Notes: generated by a model not told the origin, from the sequence alone. A stretch of 64,000 bases of DNA from Demequina sp. NBRC 110054 (GCF_002090115.1 NZ_BBRK01000004.1:1302001-1366000); one strand, 5' to 3'; shown: positions 23,629 through 33,912, counted from the first letter of the stretch. Numbers and translations are program-made.

Positions 23629-25032
23629 TCAGCGCTTGCGGTGCTTGGCGGTCTTCTTCTCTCGGGCGTCGTCCTCGGCGTACTGGTAGCCGTATCGGCC
23701 ATAGCCATAGGAGTCGGGCCCGCTCGTGGGCAGCATCGTGAGGACGATGCCGGAGCGGGGGGCGCCGACGACCTCGAGGGCGTCTAGAGAGGCGTCGAGT
23801 TGGTTGGAACGTGTGCGGCCTGCAGCGACGATCAATAGGCTGCCTCCGACCAGACGCGAGAGCACTGCCGCATCAGTCACGGGCAGCAGCGGGGGAGCGT
23901 CAAACAGCACGACGTCGTACTGGTGCGTCATCTGGCCGATGAGCTGCTCCATGGCAGACGAACCGAGCAGCTCGGAGGGATTGGGCGGCACCTGGCCCGA
24001 CGCGACCACGTAGAGGCTGCCTGAACCCCAGCGCTGAGTCACATCGTTGAGAGATGCGCGACCAATGATCGCGTCGGTGAGTCCGACGCCGCCCTCGATC
24101 GAGAGGTACTCATTGACCTTCGGCTTGCGTAGGTCGGCGTCCACGAGCAGAACCTTGGCGCCGGACTCGGCCAGGGCGATCGCGAGGTTCGACGCGGTGG
24201 TGGACTTTCCCTCGGTCGGCATGGAACTCGTAACCACGAACGCCTTGGTCGAGCGGCCGGCCTCAAGGAACTGCAGGTTGGTGCGGAGAGTCCTGAAGGA
24301 CTCGGAGCGGGGGCTCCGTGGATCGGCATGGACGACGAGTGGGCGCTGCTTCGCCTTGGGGTCGAAGACGATGCCGCCGAGGATCGGCACGTCGGTGAGG
24401 AGCTCGACGTCGCGCTCGTTGTGCACGCGGGTGTCGAGCGCAGCGCGGAGCAGTGCGAAGCCCACACCGAGGGCAAGACCGAGCAGCGCGCCGAGCGCGA
24501 GGTTCAGCTTGAGGTTGGGCGAGGAGGGATACGCAGGAGTCTCGGCCTCCTGCACCACAGAGAGGCTTACCGTGGAGCCATCCCCGCCGTCCGTCGTCTC
24601 GAGCGCCTCCACGACAACGCCAAGTTGCGTGGCGACCTCGGTCGCCAACGCGGTGGCGAACGCGGGATCCTCGTCGGTGGCGGTGATGTCGATGACGGAC
24701 TTACGGGTGGATGCCGTGGCGGACACCTCGTCGCGCAGATCCTGTGCGGTCGTATCGGTGAGGCCGAGTGCGTCGATGGTGGGATCGAGCACGGACTGTG
24801 TGGTGGCAAGGTCCGCGTAGGTCGCGACGCGCGCCAGTGTGAACGAGCTGCCCTGCTGGAGTTCGGAAACCGACGAGGCCCCGGACGTTGAAACGAACAC
24901 CTTGGCGCTTGCGGCGTACGTGGGAGGTGTGACTGCCGTGACTGTGAACGCCGCTGCTATAGCCAAGACGAAGGTGACAGCTATGAGAATCCAGTTCTTG
25001 TGCAGAATGCGAATGTAGTCCTGCAGTTCCAC
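23629..25032 (-). CDS. Wzz/BY-kinase: chain-length determinant with tyrosine autokinase domain
   Basis: A 467-residue inner-membrane protein that regulates polysaccharide chain length and export. Residues ~1-210 are the Wzz part, with membrane helices near 14-36 and 175-198 around an extracytoplasmic loop. The cytosolic kinase shows Walker A (SSMPTEGKSTT, ~270), Walker A' (VLLVDADLRKP, ~295) and Walker B (VVLFDAPPLLPVTDA, ~375). A Tyr cluster near the end (YGYGRYGYQY) is the autophosphorylation site. The start codon is GTG at 25032. A paralog with the same opening (MELxDYxRIL) lies at 39426, so the two kinases bracket the polysaccharide genes on opposite strands. Confidence 0.92.
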   Translation of the reverse strand: MELQDYIRILHKNWILIAVTFVLAIAAAFTVTAVTPPTYAASAKVFVSTSGASSVSELQQGSSFTLARVATYADLATTQSVLDPTIDALGLTDTTAQDLRDEVSATASTRKSVIDITATDEDPAFATALATEVATQLGVVVEALETTDGGDGSTVSLSVVQEAETPAYPSSPNLKLNLALGALLGLALGVGFALLRAALDTRVHNERDVELLTDVPILGGIVFDPKAKQRPLVVHADPRSPRSESFRTLRTNLQFLEAGRSTKAFVVTSSMPTEGKSTTASNLAIALAESGAKVLLVDADLRKPKVNEYLSIEGGVGLTDAIIGRASLNDVTQRWGSGSLYVVASGQVPPNPSELLGSSAMEQLIGQMTHQYDVVLFDAPPLLPVTDAAVLSRLVGGSLLIVAAGRTRSNQLDASLDALEVVGAPRSGIVLTMLPTSGPDSYGYGRYGYQYAEDDAREKKTAKHRKR

Positions 25033-25156
25033 GGTGTGCGGTTTCCCCTCGATTGTCCAACCTGTCTCAATAGCTCACCTCGACAGATGCCCGTTGCATT
25101 CTCTCATGCGCACGAGACGTTGCGTCACTGCCATTCCCGATTGATACACTCCGGCT

Positions 25157-26620
25157 ATGAATTCCCGGAGATGGGGGGCTCCGGCCAGCCGAATGCGCGG
25201 TGCCGCCGGTTGGGCCGTACAGCTTCAGGCTGCGCTTGCGATTTCTGACGCCTTCGTGGTCATCATGGTGATGGTGATCGCTCAGTACATGCGCTTCAAC
25301 GTTGATCTAGGTGCTCAGGTGCAGGGCCCGAACTCACCGCCGTACATCTGGCTCTCCGTCGCGATCGGCGCGCTGTGGTGGCTGCTGCTCGGGGCCTTTC
25401 GCACGCGCGAGACCCGGATTATGGGCCATGGTCCCCAGGAATTCCAGAGGGTCACTCGCGCGTCACTTGATGCCTTTGTTGTCGTCGCTGTTGTCGGTTT
25501 TCTTACCCAGTGGCAGATTTCCCGGGCGTACTTGCTTATTGCGTTGCCCGTGGGCCTTGCTGCTATTTTGACCTATCGACTTGCGTGGCGTCTCTGGGTA
25601 CATGCAGAACGCTCTCGGGGGAGGCTTCTCACGAACGTTCTTGTGATCGGGCCCGCCTCGCTCGCCGTAGACCTCTCTGAGCGACTCGAGCGCGCGAGGC
25701 TGGCCGGCTACGAGGTCGCTGCTGTCGCCCGAATCGAGGGAACGCGTCTCGCGAATGACTCGGGTCTGGGCCTGCCCGTGGTGGACGAGGACACGGACCT
25801 CGTGGCGCTCGCGCGCAACGTAGGTGCCGAGTACATCGTGCTCGCGGGTTCCGACGCGCGTTCGAACGAATATGCGCGTCGACTCGGCTGGCAGATCGAG
25901 GGAACCGAGATCGGACTCATCGTCGCGCCGGCCCTTGCCGAGGTGGCGGGTCCTCGTGTGCTCATGACTCCGGTTGAGGGTCTGCCTCTCATGCACGTGG
26001 ACTCGCCACAGTTCACCGGAGCAAAGTACTACGCGAAGAAGGTCTTTGACCGCATTACAACTGTCCTGCTCCTTCTGATTGCGACGATTCCGATGCTCGT
26101 CGTGGCGGCGCTCGTGAAGCTCACGTCGCGCGGCCCTGTGCTGTTCAAGCAGGAGCGCATCGGCATAGGCATGAAACCGTTCGCGATGTACAAGTTCCGG
26201 TCCATGTATGTCGACGCTGAAGATCGGCTCAAGGAGATTGAGCACGAGAACGAGGGCAATGGCGTTCACTTCAAGATGAAGAACGACCCGCGGGTCACGC
26301 CTGTGGGACGTGTGCTGCGAAGGTTCTCGCTCGACGAGCTCCCCCAGCTCTTCAATGTGATGAAAGGTGAAATGTCGTTGGTGGGCCCACGCCCGCCGCT
26401 TCAGCGCGAGGTCGAGGCCTGGGGCGACGATGTGGAGCGCCGCCAACTCGTCCTTCCCGGGCTCACGGGTCTGTGGCAGGTCTCCGGCCGCTCGGACCTC
26501 ACCTGGGACGAGGCTGTTCGTTTGGACCTGTTTTACGCAGAGAACTGGTCTCTGTCGGGCGACCTGCTGATCATGCTTCGCACGTTCGTGGCCGTATTTG
26601 GAAAGAGCGGGGCGTATTGA
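25157..26620 (+). CDS. Polyprenyl glycosylphosphotransferase (priming enzyme, WbaP/WcaJ family)
   Basis: Transfers the first sugar-1-phosphate to undecaprenyl phosphate and so starts the polysaccharide repeat. The 487 residues show four to five N-terminal membrane helices, a CoA-binding-like middle domain, a further helix (~300), and the catalytic bacterial-sugar-transferase domain. That domain has KFRSMYVDAEDRL, RRFSLDELPQLFNVMKGEMS, LVGPRPPLQREVE and LPGLTGLWQVSGRS. ATG at 25157 lies 6 nt after TACACT, so it is probably leaderless. The sugar added cannot be read from the sequence. Confidence 0.92.
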   Translation: MNSRRWGAPASRMRGAAGWAVQLQAALAISDAFVVIMVMVIAQYMRFNVDLGAQVQGPNSPPYIWLSVAIGALWWLLLGAFRTRETRIMGHGPQEFQRVTRASLDAFVVVAVVGFLTQWQISRAYLLIALPVGLAAILTYRLAWRLWVHAERSRGRLLTNVLVIGPASLAVDLSERLERARLAGYEVAAVARIEGTRLANDSGLGLPVVDEDTDLVALARNVGAEYIVLAGSDARSNEYARRLGWQIEGTEIGLIVAPALAEVAGPRVLMTPVEGLPLMHVDSPQFTGAKYYAKKVFDRITTVLLLLIATIPMLVVAALVKLTSRGPVLFKQERIGIGMKPFAMYKFRSMYVDAEDRLKEIEHENEGNGVHFKMKNDPRVTPVGRVLRRFSLDELPQLFNVMKGEMSLVGPRPPLQREVEAWGDDVERRQLVLPGLTGLWQVSGRSDLTWDEAVRLDLFYAENWSLSGDLLIMLRTFVAVFGKSGAY

Positions 26621-26632
26621 CGCCCCGCTCTT
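26603..26632. terminator. Hairpin terminator spanning the priming-enzyme stop codon
   Basis: AAGAGCGGGGCGT (26603-26615) pairs perfectly with ACGCCCCGCTCTT (26620-26632) over a 4-nt loop. The stop codon TGA lies at the loop edge. It separates this gene from the convergent fcl gene 30 bp away. Confidence 0.8.
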
Positions 26633-26650
26633 CCGTGTAGTTCTGCTGAG

Positions 26651-27631
26651 TCAGCCGCGCAACTGCTCCACGTTGTCCTGGTACCACTCGTACGTGCGGC
26701 GCAGGCCGTCCTCGAGGGAGATTTGCGCGGTCCAGCCCGCCTCAGCGAGCTGGGTGACGTCCAACAGCTTCTGCGGGGTGCCGTCGGGCTTTGAAGTGTC
26801 CCAGTCAGTGGTTCCTTCGAAGCCGGTGACCTTGGCGATGGTCTCCGCGATTTCTCTGATAGTGACGTCGGACCCGGTGCCGACATTGACCTGCGCGGGG
26901 CCGTCGTAGTGCTCCAGCAGGTGCAGGCAGGCATCGGCCATGTCGTCACTGTGGAGGAACTCGCGCCGCGGGGTTCCGGTGCCCCAGTTCGTCACTGAGT
27001 CAGCAGCTGTCTTCGCGGCCTCGTCGTAGCGGCGGATCAGCGCGGGCAGCACGTGGCTGCCCTGAGCCGAGAAGTTGTCGTTGGGGCCGTACAAGTTCGT
27101 CGGCATCGCTGAGATCCACGGCAGCCCGTACTGACGACGCGCTGCTTGAATATGCAGAATGCCAGCGATCTTCGCGATCGCATACGCATCATTCGTGGGC
27201 TCCAGGTATCCGGTCAGCATCGAGTCTTCACGGATGGGCTGCTCCGCGAATTTCGGGTAGATGCAACTCGAACCGAGAAAGAGCAGTCGTTCGACACCGT
27301 GTTCTATCGCGGCGTCGATCACGTTGGTCTGGATCTGTACGTTGTCCGACAGGAAGTCCACCGGATAGGTGGAATTGGCCATGATCCCGCCGACCTTCGC
27401 CGCTGCCAAAACCACATAGCGGGGCTTGGTTTGCGCGAAGAACCCGAACACCTTGTCACGGTCCTTGAGGTCCAATTCTGCAGAGGTGCGTCCGATCAGG
27501 TTCGTGAAACCACCGGCCTCGAGTCGGCGCCAAATCGCGCTGCCGACCAGGCCGCGGTGGCCCGCGACGTAGAACGTTGCGTCACGTTCCAGCGGTCCGG
27601 GTGAGAACTCCACGCCGTCGGACGAGGTCAC
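26651..27631 (-). CDS. fcl: GDP-L-fucose synthase
   Basis: Epimerises and reduces GDP-4-keto-6-deoxy-mannose to GDP-L-fucose with NADPH. The 326-residue SDR protein has the glycine motif [13 protein letters not shown], the active-site stretch [15 protein letters not shown] and the YAIAK catalytic Tyr-Lys pair, followed by [14 protein letters not shown] at 27631 overlaps the TGA of gmd by 3 bases (GTGA), so the two are translationally coupled and the gene order is gmd-fcl. Together they supply fucose to the polysaccharide. Confidence 0.93.
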   Translation of the reverse strand: MTSSDGVEFSPGPLERDATFYVAGHRGLVGSAIWRRLEAGGFTNLIGRTSAELDLKDRDKVFGFFAQTKPRYVVLAAAKVGGIMANSTYPVDFLSDNVQIQTNVIDAAIEHGVERLLFLGSSCIYPKFAEQPIREDSMLTGYLEPTNDAYAIAKIAGILHIQAARRQYGLPWISAMPTNLYGPNDNFSAQGSHVLPALIRRYDEAAKTAADSVTNWGTGTPRREFLHSDDMADACLHLLEHYDGPAQVNVGTGSDVTIREIAETIAKVTGFEGTTDWDTSKPDGTPQKLLDVTQLAEAGWTAQISLEDGLRRTYEWYQDNVEQLRG

Positions 27632-28659
27632 TTGGTTGCCCAGGACTCGAGCGCGACTGTATCGATCCACGGGCGGCCCTCGTGATTGATAGCCTCCACA
27701 TCCGCATCGACCATGAGGCGAGCGAGCGCGCGGCCGTCGACAGTGGCCTTCCATCCGAGCTTCTCTTCGGCCTTCGAAGCGTCACCGATGAGGGCGTCGA
27801 CCTCCGTGGGACGCAGGTAGCGCTCGTCGAACTTGACATGCTCCTGCCACACCAGTCCGAGGTGAGAGAAGGTCTCTTCGAGGAACTCCCGCACCGTGAT
27901 GCCGACGCCGGTGGCCAGAACGAAGTCGTCGGGCTCGTCGGCCTGCAACATGCGCCACATGCCTTCGACATACTCGGCGGCATACCCCCAGTCTCGGATC
28001 GAGTCGAGGTTTCCCAGCCACAGGTCGTCCTGAAGGCCGGCTGCGATGCGAGCCGCGGCGCGGGTGATCTTGCGCGTGACGAACGTCTCTCCACGACGCG
28101 GAGACTCGTGGTTGAACAGGATCCCGTTGACGGCGAACATGTCGTACGCCTCGCGGTAGTTCTTGGTCACCCAGTACGAGTACACCTTCGCGGCGCCATA
28201 CGGGGAGCGCGGATAGAACGGCGTCTCCTCGTCCTGCGGCGGCGGGGTCGCACCGAACATTTCGGAGGAGGAAGCCTGGTAGAAGCGAGTATTGATTCCC
28301 GCGAGGCGAACCGCCTCTAGCATGCGCATCGAACCGACTCCGGTGGTGTCGCCGGTGTGCTCGGGCTCGTCGAAGCTCACGCGAACATGCGACTGAGCGG
28401 CAAGGTTGTAGACCTCGTCGGGCTTGATGTCAGCAAGGAGTGTGGTGAGGCGCGCACCGTCGGAGAGGTCTCCGTAGTGGAGAAAGAGCTTCGCATCCGG
28501 GTTGTGCGGGTCGACGTACAGGTGGTCGATTCGGCTCGTGTTGAAAGTGCTGGCTCGTCGAATAAGGCCATGAACCTCGTAGCCCTTGGCGAGGAGCAAC
28601 TCGGCGAGGTAGCTGCCGTCTTGCCCGGTAATGCCAGTGATGAATGCCTTTTTCGTCAT
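27628..28659 (-). CDS. gmd: GDP-mannose 4,6-dehydratase
   Basis: Converts GDP-D-mannose to GDP-4-keto-6-deoxy-D-mannose, the first step to GDP-fucose. The 343-residue SDR enzyme shows the NADP motif [20 protein letters not shown], the arginine region [34 protein letters not shown] and the catalytic [12 protein letters not shown] (Tyr-Lys). ATG at 28659 follows AAGGTGG; the ATG 15 bases upstream is less well placed. It is followed directly by fcl. Confidence 0.95.
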   Translation of the reverse strand: MTKKAFITGITGQDGSYLAELLLAKGYEVHGLIRRASTFNTSRIDHLYVDPHNPDAKLFLHYGDLSDGARLTTLLADIKPDEVYNLAAQSHVRVSFDEPEHTGDTTGVGSMRMLEAVRLAGINTRFYQASSSEMFGATPPPQDEETPFYPRSPYGAAKVYSYWVTKNYREAYDMFAVNGILFNHESPRRGETFVTRKITRAAARIAAGLQDDLWLGNLDSIRDWGYAAEYVEGMWRMLQADEPDDFVLATGVGITVREFLEETFSHLGLVWQEHVKFDERYLRPTEVDALIGDASKAEEKLGWKATVDGRALARLMVDADVEAINHEGRPWIDTVALESWATK

Positions 28660-28724
28660 GTCCACCTTTCGCACGCCCCCTCATGGTGCGCATACACGTC
28701 GCGGGCCAATATAGCTGTCGCCGA

Positions 28725-29969
28725 TTACTGTCCGGTAACGGAACTGAGAATCGCGTCAAATGACCGCATCGCGCCCTCCGCGCTCAGGTTCTCCTCGAAG
28801 TAGGCGTACCCAGCCGCGGCTGCCTGGTTTGAGGCGGAGGACTTGCTTGACAACTGCTCTGCTGCTGCGAGCAACTGTTCGGGCTCTCCGCCCTGCACGA
28901 CGGGTCCCGCGCCGGATGATTGCATGATCGACGCGACGATTCCGGTGGGCTCGGTCGCTGCGATTACCGGTCGATGGGCGGCGAAGTAGCTCGTGAGCTT
29001 GCTCGGGACTGCCATTTCCTTGACTCGCGGCAACTCATTCACCAGGAGCGCGTCCGCCGCCTGCAGCGCGGCCGTGAATCCGTCGCCCGGAAGCGGGTCA
29101 ATGAAGGCCACGTGTGTGCAGTTACCCGCAAGCGCTTCGAGGCGAGACCGGTCCGCGCCGTCTCCGAGCAGCACGAATTTGACGTTACTGCCACGTTCCT
29201 GCGCCACTAGCGCCGCATCAACGACGTTGCTGAGCCCCTGCTTGGAACCCATGTTGCCGGCGTGTAGGACTATGTAGTCCTGAGGGCTCCATCCGTGGGA
29301 CGCGCGGACTTTGGCCACGTCGACTGCTTCCACGGTGATGTGGGACCAGTTCGGAACGACGTGGATGCGATGGCGTTCGACACCGAGGTCTGAGACCATC
29401 CGGTCAGCCATCGCGGGATGGATAGCAACCACCGCATCGGCTCGCCGTAGGAGCCAACCCTCCACGACGCCTGCGACACGAGTAGCTAGTCCAGACCCTT
29501 CGCCGGTTTCCGCCATGCCCTGCGAGTAGAGGTCCTGCACCCATACAATCCGCTTGGAGCGGGAGAAAGCTAGCGAGCGTGCCATGCATATGGCACTGGA
29601 GAACATCGCAGGAGAAACCATGACCGTGACGTCAGGTCGCGACCAACCAGATAGCACCTGGTGGAGGCCGAACGTCAGTTCCGAAAGTAGTCGACGAGCC
29701 CCGCGCGGTGGATTCGGTATCCAATGGGAGACTCTGCGCAAATCGACGCCCAGATCCATAGACCGACTTCGGAAACCGCGAAACTCTGGGTTACGCTTCC
29801 ACTGCGGATAGTGGGGGAAGCCTGCGACCGCAGTGACGCTGGAGTCTGTCGACGCAACATGTTGTGCGAATGCCGCTGTGTACGGCGCGATTCCCGTCGG
29901 TTCTGGCGAGTAGTTGAGACCGAGCACGGTCATGCGCACAGGATGGTTCACGCGTTGAGGATAGTTCAT
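28725..29969 (-). CDS. Glycosyltransferase family 4, WcaI/WbuB-like
   Basis: A 414-residue cytosolic GT-B glycosyltransferase. The start VLGLNYSPEPTGIAPYTAAF and GFPHYPQWKRNPEFRG are the signature of the WcaI/WbuB fucosyltransferase group. The C-terminal domain has IVLHAGNMGSKQGLSNVVDA and PSKLTSYFAAHRPVIAATEP, where the sugar nucleotide binds. With gmd and fcl just downstream on the same strand, fucose is a likely donor, which is inference. ATG at 29969 is divergent by 26 bp from the acyltransferase gene. Confidence 0.85.
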   Translation of the reverse strand: MNYPQRVNHPVRMTVLGLNYSPEPTGIAPYTAAFAQHVASTDSSVTAVAGFPHYPQWKRNPEFRGFRSRSMDLGVDLRRVSHWIPNPPRGARRLLSELTFGLHQVLSGWSRPDVTVMVSPAMFSSAICMARSLAFSRSKRIVWVQDLYSQGMAETGEGSGLATRVAGVVEGWLLRRADAVVAIHPAMADRMVSDLGVERHRIHVVPNWSHITVEAVDVAKVRASHGWSPQDYIVLHAGNMGSKQGLSNVVDAALVAQERGSNVKFVLLGDGADRSRLEALAGNCTHVAFIDPLPGDGFTAALQAADALLVNELPRVKEMAVPSKLTSYFAAHRPVIAATEPTGIVASIMQSSGAGPVVQGGEPEQLLAAAEQLSSKSSASNQAAAAGYAYFEENLSAEGAMRSFDAILSSVTGQ

Positions 29970-29995
29970 TGATGAAGTCGCGAATGTGAGGGGCC

Positions 29996-30583
29996 ATGAG
30001 CGAACACCGGGAACCGGAACTAGATATCCCGGTTATTCCACTTAGGGACGCGCCAGGCGAGCGCGCTGCGTGGGGGAGACCTGCCGTCATCGTTTACCTT
30101 TGGGGGCTCTGCGAGTGGCTATTCGTGACAAATGCGCTGCAGGTCTCGTCGAGGCTCAGAGTCGTCGTGTTGCGTGCGTTCGGTGCGAAGATTGGTGACC
30201 GAGTCACCTTTCGGCCGCGAACTCGCGTCAAGTTCCCTTGGAAGCTTGAAATCGGTGACAACTGTTGGATCGGCGAAGGCGTCTGGATTCACAATCAGGA
30301 CGAGGTCACGATCGGCCACGACGTCGTCATCTCGCAAGAAACCATGATCACGACGGGCAGTCACTCGTATCGCCGAGATATGGCTCTGGTGACCAAGCCA
30401 ATCCGTATCGATGAAGGCGCGTGGGTAACTTCCCGTTGCCTGGTCCTCGGCGGTGCTCACATCGGTCGCTCTGCGCTAGTGACGCCTATGAGTGTCGTGC
30501 GCGGTGTGCTTCCTGCAAACACGATCCAGCGTGACGACGGTGTTGCGCATTCCGACTTGCGATTTAAGCGGGCAACGTCGTGA
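29996..30583 (+). CDS. Left-handed beta-helix acetyltransferase, WcaF-like
   Basis: A 195-residue hexapeptide-repeat acyltransferase, expected to use acetyl-CoA to modify a sugar of the polysaccharide. It shows the WcaF pattern: a hydrophobic helix (WGLCEWLFVTNAL), then LRAFGAKIGDRVTFRPRTRV, repeated hexapeptides (IGDNCWIGEGVWI, VTIGHDVVIS), and the catalytic-His region TGSHSYRRDMALVTKPI. The downstream glycosyltransferase GTG overlaps its stop by 4 bases. Confidence 0.88.
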   Translation: MSEHREPELDIPVIPLRDAPGERAAWGRPAVIVYLWGLCEWLFVTNALQVSSRLRVVVLRAFGAKIGDRVTFRPRTRVKFPWKLEIGDNCWIGEGVWIHNQDEVTIGHDVVISQETMITTGSHSYRRDMALVTKPIRIDEGAWVTSRCLVLGGAHIGRSALVTPMSVVRGVLPANTIQRDDGVAHSDLRFKRATS

Positions 30584-31689
30584 GAATCGTGCACATCGTG
30601 ACACTCGTGAGCCCGGATGGCGCCTACGGAGGCCCGGTCCGGGTAGCAGTCAATCAACTAGCCGAACTAGCGCGACGGGGCCACGAAGTCGAACTCATTG
30701 CAGGTTGCCGTGGCTTCGGGAGCGAGACGCCCAGAGAAGAACACGGAGTTCGCCTCTCGCTCTTCCCTGTCTCGCAACGGGTCCCGGGTTCGGGCTTCGC
30801 TGGCCTCGCGTCATCCGAACTCATTCGTTACGTTCGCGGGAGCATCGATGAGACGACTGTGGTCCAGGTCCACCTCGCGCGCGACCTGATCACCATGCCC
30901 GCGGCCCGCATCGCACGCGCGCGGGCGCGCCGTCTAGTGATTCAGCCTCACGGCATGATTGCGCAGTCGGGCAACCCACTAGCTCCCTTCTTTGACCTCG
31001 CCTTGACCCGGCGAGTCCTGCGGAATGCGGACGCGGTGCTGAGCCTCACTGCAGATGAGACGCGTTCGATTGAGAGCATCGCTGGACCTGGTGTCGCACT
31101 CTCGAGAATCCACAATGGCATACCGGTACCGGGGCGTGAGCTGGGCGAACCTGAGCCGCTGGAGGTTCTATTCCTTTCGAGGCTGCACCCGCGCAAACGT
31201 GCACCTCTCTTCGTGGAGATGGCCATTCGTCTCGCGGGAGATCACCCACAAGTCAGGTTCGCGGTTGTCGGTCCGGACGAGGGCGACGGTGACGAAGTCG
31301 CGCGGGAGATCCGTGCGTCGGGCTTGAGCGCAGAGCGCTTAAGTTGGGAGGGCTCATTGCCTCCAGCTGACACTGCTGCGCGTATGGCGCGCGCGGCGAT
31401 CTACGTGCTTCCGTCGATCGGCGAAGTATTCCCCATGTCGGTGTTGGAAGCGATGGGCCACGGGAAGGCCGTAGTTGTTACTGAGGACAACGGGCTCGCA
31501 AGCCTCTTGAAGGCGCGTGACTCTGGCGTCGTGGTAGACGAATCAGTCGAGGGCCTCGTGGACGCTGTCCGGCGGCTAATTGAAGACCCGCTTCGTCGGC
31601 AGCAGCTCGGACGGAATGCGAGAGCGCACATCGAGAGTGAGTTCAGTATCTCCAGTGTGGTTGATCGGCTGGAGGTGCTATATGCCTAG
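30580..31689 (+). CDS. Glycosyltransferase family 4
   Basis: A 369-residue GT-B glycosyltransferase. The N-terminal half carries GAYGGPVRVAVNQLAELARR, the C-terminal half EPLEVLFLSRLHPRKRAPLF and the donor motif LPSIGEVFPMSVLEAMGHGK, in which the paired acidic residues hold the nucleotide sugar. Acceptor and donor are unknown. GTG at 30580 overlaps the acyltransferase stop (GTGA). The next gene starts inside its last codons, so 29996-36390 is one coupled run. Confidence 0.88.
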   Translation: MRIVHIVTLVSPDGAYGGPVRVAVNQLAELARRGHEVELIAGCRGFGSETPREEHGVRLSLFPVSQRVPGSGFAGLASSELIRYVRGSIDETTVVQVHLARDLITMPAARIARARARRLVIQPHGMIAQSGNPLAPFFDLALTRRVLRNADAVLSLTADETRSIESIAGPGVALSRIHNGIPVPGRELGEPEPLEVLFLSRLHPRKRAPLFVEMAIRLAGDHPQVRFAVVGPDEGDGDEVAREIRASGLSAERLSWEGSLPPADTAARMARAAIYVLPSIGEVFPMSVLEAMGHGKAVVVTEDNGLASLLKARDSGVVVDESVEGLVDAVRRLIEDPLRRQQLGRNARAHIESEFSISSVVDRLEVLYA

Positions 31690-32809
31690 AACCGCGATGC
31701 GTGTCGCGATCACTCAGCCGTATGTGCCCGCATATCGTCGCAGGCTCTGGGAGCTTGTGATCCAGCAGTTGGCAGACGAACACATCGAGGCTCGGGTGTT
31801 CTATGGCGCAAATGCGCGCGAGCGCGCCGCGAGGGAGGCTCGAGGCGACGCGGTCGATGCTGAGTGGGCCTTCGAGGTCCCTACACGAATGTGGGGCTAT
31901 TCGGGGGCGTTCCCTGCAGTCGTCGACCGTCAGCTTCCGAGGGATTGGCGCAGGGCGATACTGGTAACTGAGATGCAGGCAACCAACGTGAATGCTTGGC
32001 GTCAGTTAGTCTCGCGCCGCCCGTTCGTCACGTTCGGGCACGGCGAGAGTGGCACGACATCGAACGGCAGCGTGGCGACTCGGCTTCGAGCGATTCTGAA
32101 CCGGCATGCGCGCCAGGTAGTCACCTACACCGAGGAAGGGCGGACCGCCGTCATCGCAGCTGGCAGGCTCGATCCGAGCAGGGTCACAGCGTTCGGGAAT
32201 GCAACTGACACTTCTGCCCTCCGAGCTGCGCTTGCCCGGGTCGACCACGAGGACATTGAACGTTTCAACAGCGAGCACGGGATCGACAGCTCTGCGAAGA
32301 TCGCGCTTGTTTTAGGTGCCATGCGTGAAAACAAGCGCATCTCGCTCCTGGTGGATGCGGCTAGAAGGGTGCTTCAGGAGGACCAGAGCTGGTGGATTGT
32401 CGCTGCGGGAGACGGCCCTGAGGCAGGCAAACTACGTGTTCTGCAGGAGGAAACTGGGCGCGTCGTGATGTTGGGGCATGCGAGCGCCGACGAGTTTGCG
32501 CCGGCAGCCAGCCAGGCGCAGTTGCTTCTTAACCCGGGAAGAATTGGCCTCGTCGCGGTTGACGCGCTTGTTATGGGTCTACCTGTGTTGACCGCACCTG
32601 GTGCGGAACACGCGCCAGAGGCTGCGTATCTTGAGGAGGGACTCGGCCTGATTTGCGCAGAGCGCGCGACCGATGCCGCATTTGCAGAGGCTTGGCTGGG
32701 CCATGTCCCCGCAACTTCACCGGTGACTGGAATTGAAGTGCCTTCGATTGAGAAGGCAGCGAACAGGATCGCCCGAGCGATCCTATGTGCCTGTCGGGAG
32801 GGCCAGTGA
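31682..32809 (+). CDS. Glycosyltransferase, GT4-like
   Basis: A 375-residue GT-B protein. The start VAITQPYVPAYRRRLWELVI and the middle VTYTEEGRTAVIAAGRLDPS resemble export-polysaccharide transferases. The C-terminal half has ALVLGAMRENKRISLLVDAA and LLLNPGRIGLVAVDALVMGL, the latter in the place of the usual donor EX7E motif but weaker. ATG at 31682 overlaps the previous stop by 8 bases. Donor and acceptor are unknown. Confidence 0.78.
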   Translation: MPRTAMRVAITQPYVPAYRRRLWELVIQQLADEHIEARVFYGANARERAAREARGDAVDAEWAFEVPTRMWGYSGAFPAVVDRQLPRDWRRAILVTEMQATNVNAWRQLVSRRPFVTFGHGESGTTSNGSVATRLRAILNRHARQVVTYTEEGRTAVIAAGRLDPSRVTAFGNATDTSALRAALARVDHEDIERFNSEHGIDSSAKIALVLGAMRENKRISLLVDAARRVLQEDQSWWIVAAGDGPEAGKLRVLQEETGRVVMLGHASADEFAPAASQAQLLLNPGRIGLVAVDALVMGLPVLTAPGAEHAPEAAYLEEGLGLICAERATDAAFAEAWLGHVPATSPVTGIEVPSIEKAANRIARAILCACREGQ

Positions 32810-33912
32810 GCCGCGCGATCCGCCGTGTTGTGAGCTATTACGCGCGACCAAAGTCGTTCGCGACGGGCGGAGTTAACGCGAGCAGTCAAGAATGGATGCG
32901 GGCTTTCGCTCAGCAGGGAATTGAAGTCAAGATCGTCTACGCGCAAGGTGGGTACGATCAGCGTCTGGTATCTGACTCCAACCTCAGATACGCCGGTTTG
33001 AGGCACTTCGGGAAGTCACGGATGACGATGATTCCCATGGGGCTCGGGGAGCAGATTGACCGAGCGGACTTGGTATATCTGCATGAGGGTTGGACGCCCA
33101 GCAACGCGATCGCTGCGGCAATATGTCGACTTAAGAGCGTGCCCTACGTTGTCATGCCGCACGGCGTCTACGACCGAAGGATCGCCAAACGGCAGGCTCT
33201 GTATGGCCTTCGAAGGAGGGTTGAAGGCGCAGTACTCCGTGGCGCGCTTGCAGTGCACCTGTTCTTTGATTCCGAAAGGACCGACGTTCTCGCGATCAAT
33301 TCGCGCGCCCGAACGTTCACGGCCATGACCGGAATGGACCTCCCGGACTCCAGATGGAAGCCGCGGCCCGGACGTGGGTACATTGCGTGGCTCGCCAGAT
33401 TCGATATTCAGCACAAGGGCATCGACTTGCTGCTGCACGCGATGGCTCGCATCCCGGCTGGCGCGCGCCCGATGCTACGCATGTGTGGTCCCGACCACCG
33501 AGGGGACAAGGTTCGAGTCGAGGCGATGGTCGCGGAGAAGGGTCTGTCTGGCTCGGTATCCGTGGAGGGCGAACTTAGGGGCAACGACGTACAGAAGTTC
33601 TTGCTGGCCTCCGATGCCTTCATCCATACGCCACGGTGGGAGTCGTTCGGCCAAGCGGTCGCGGAGGCGGCTGCTCTCGGAGTGCCGATGGTGCTTTCGG
33701 AGTCGGCGAACATCACCAGTCGTCTCTCTGCCGCTCAAGCCGCTGTGGCCGTCAAACCAGACTGCTCGGACTTGGACGAAGCGCTGAGCTACTTGTTCCT
33801 TCACGCTTCCAGCATGTCCGCCGCTGCCTTGAAGTGGTCCCAAGACAACCTTGACTGGTCAAATGCTGCGCAGAGGGCTCTTGTGGGTCTAGGGGCCGCG
33901 CGAGACTCATGA
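32806..33912 (+). CDS. Glycosyltransferase family 4
   Basis: A 368-residue GT-B glycosyltransferase. It begins VSRAIRRVVSYYARPKSFAT with GGVNASSQEWMRAF, shows VYLHEGWTPSNAIAAAICRL and VMPHGVYDRRIAKRQALYG, and in the C-terminal half YIAWLARFDIQHKGIDLLLH and the donor motif HTPRWESFGQAVAEAAALGV (EX7E). GTG at 32806 overlaps the previous stop (GTGA). Its specificity is unknown. Confidence 0.85.
   Translation: MSRAIRRVVSYYARPKSFATGGVNASSQEWMRAFAQQGIEVKIVYAQGGYDQRLVSDSNLRYAGLRHFGKSRMTMIPMGLGEQIDRADLVYLHEGWTPSNAIAAAICRLKSVPYVVMPHGVYDRRIAKRQALYGLRRRVEGAVLRGALAVHLFFDSERTDVLAINSRARTFTAMTGMDLPDSRWKPRPGRGYIAWLARFDIQHKGIDLLLHAMARIPAGARPMLRMCGPDHRGDKVRVEAMVAEKGLSGSVSVEGELRGNDVQKFLLASDAFIHTPRWESFGQAVAEAAALGVPMVLSESANITSRLSAAQAAVAVKPDCSDLDEALSYLFLHASSMSAAALKWSQDNLDWSNAAQRALVGLGAARDS

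Noticed and set aside
31682..32809. Start of this glycosyltransferase at 31580
   Set aside because: That frame would overlap 110 bp of the previous gene with no similarity; ATG at 31682 begins the recognisable domain.
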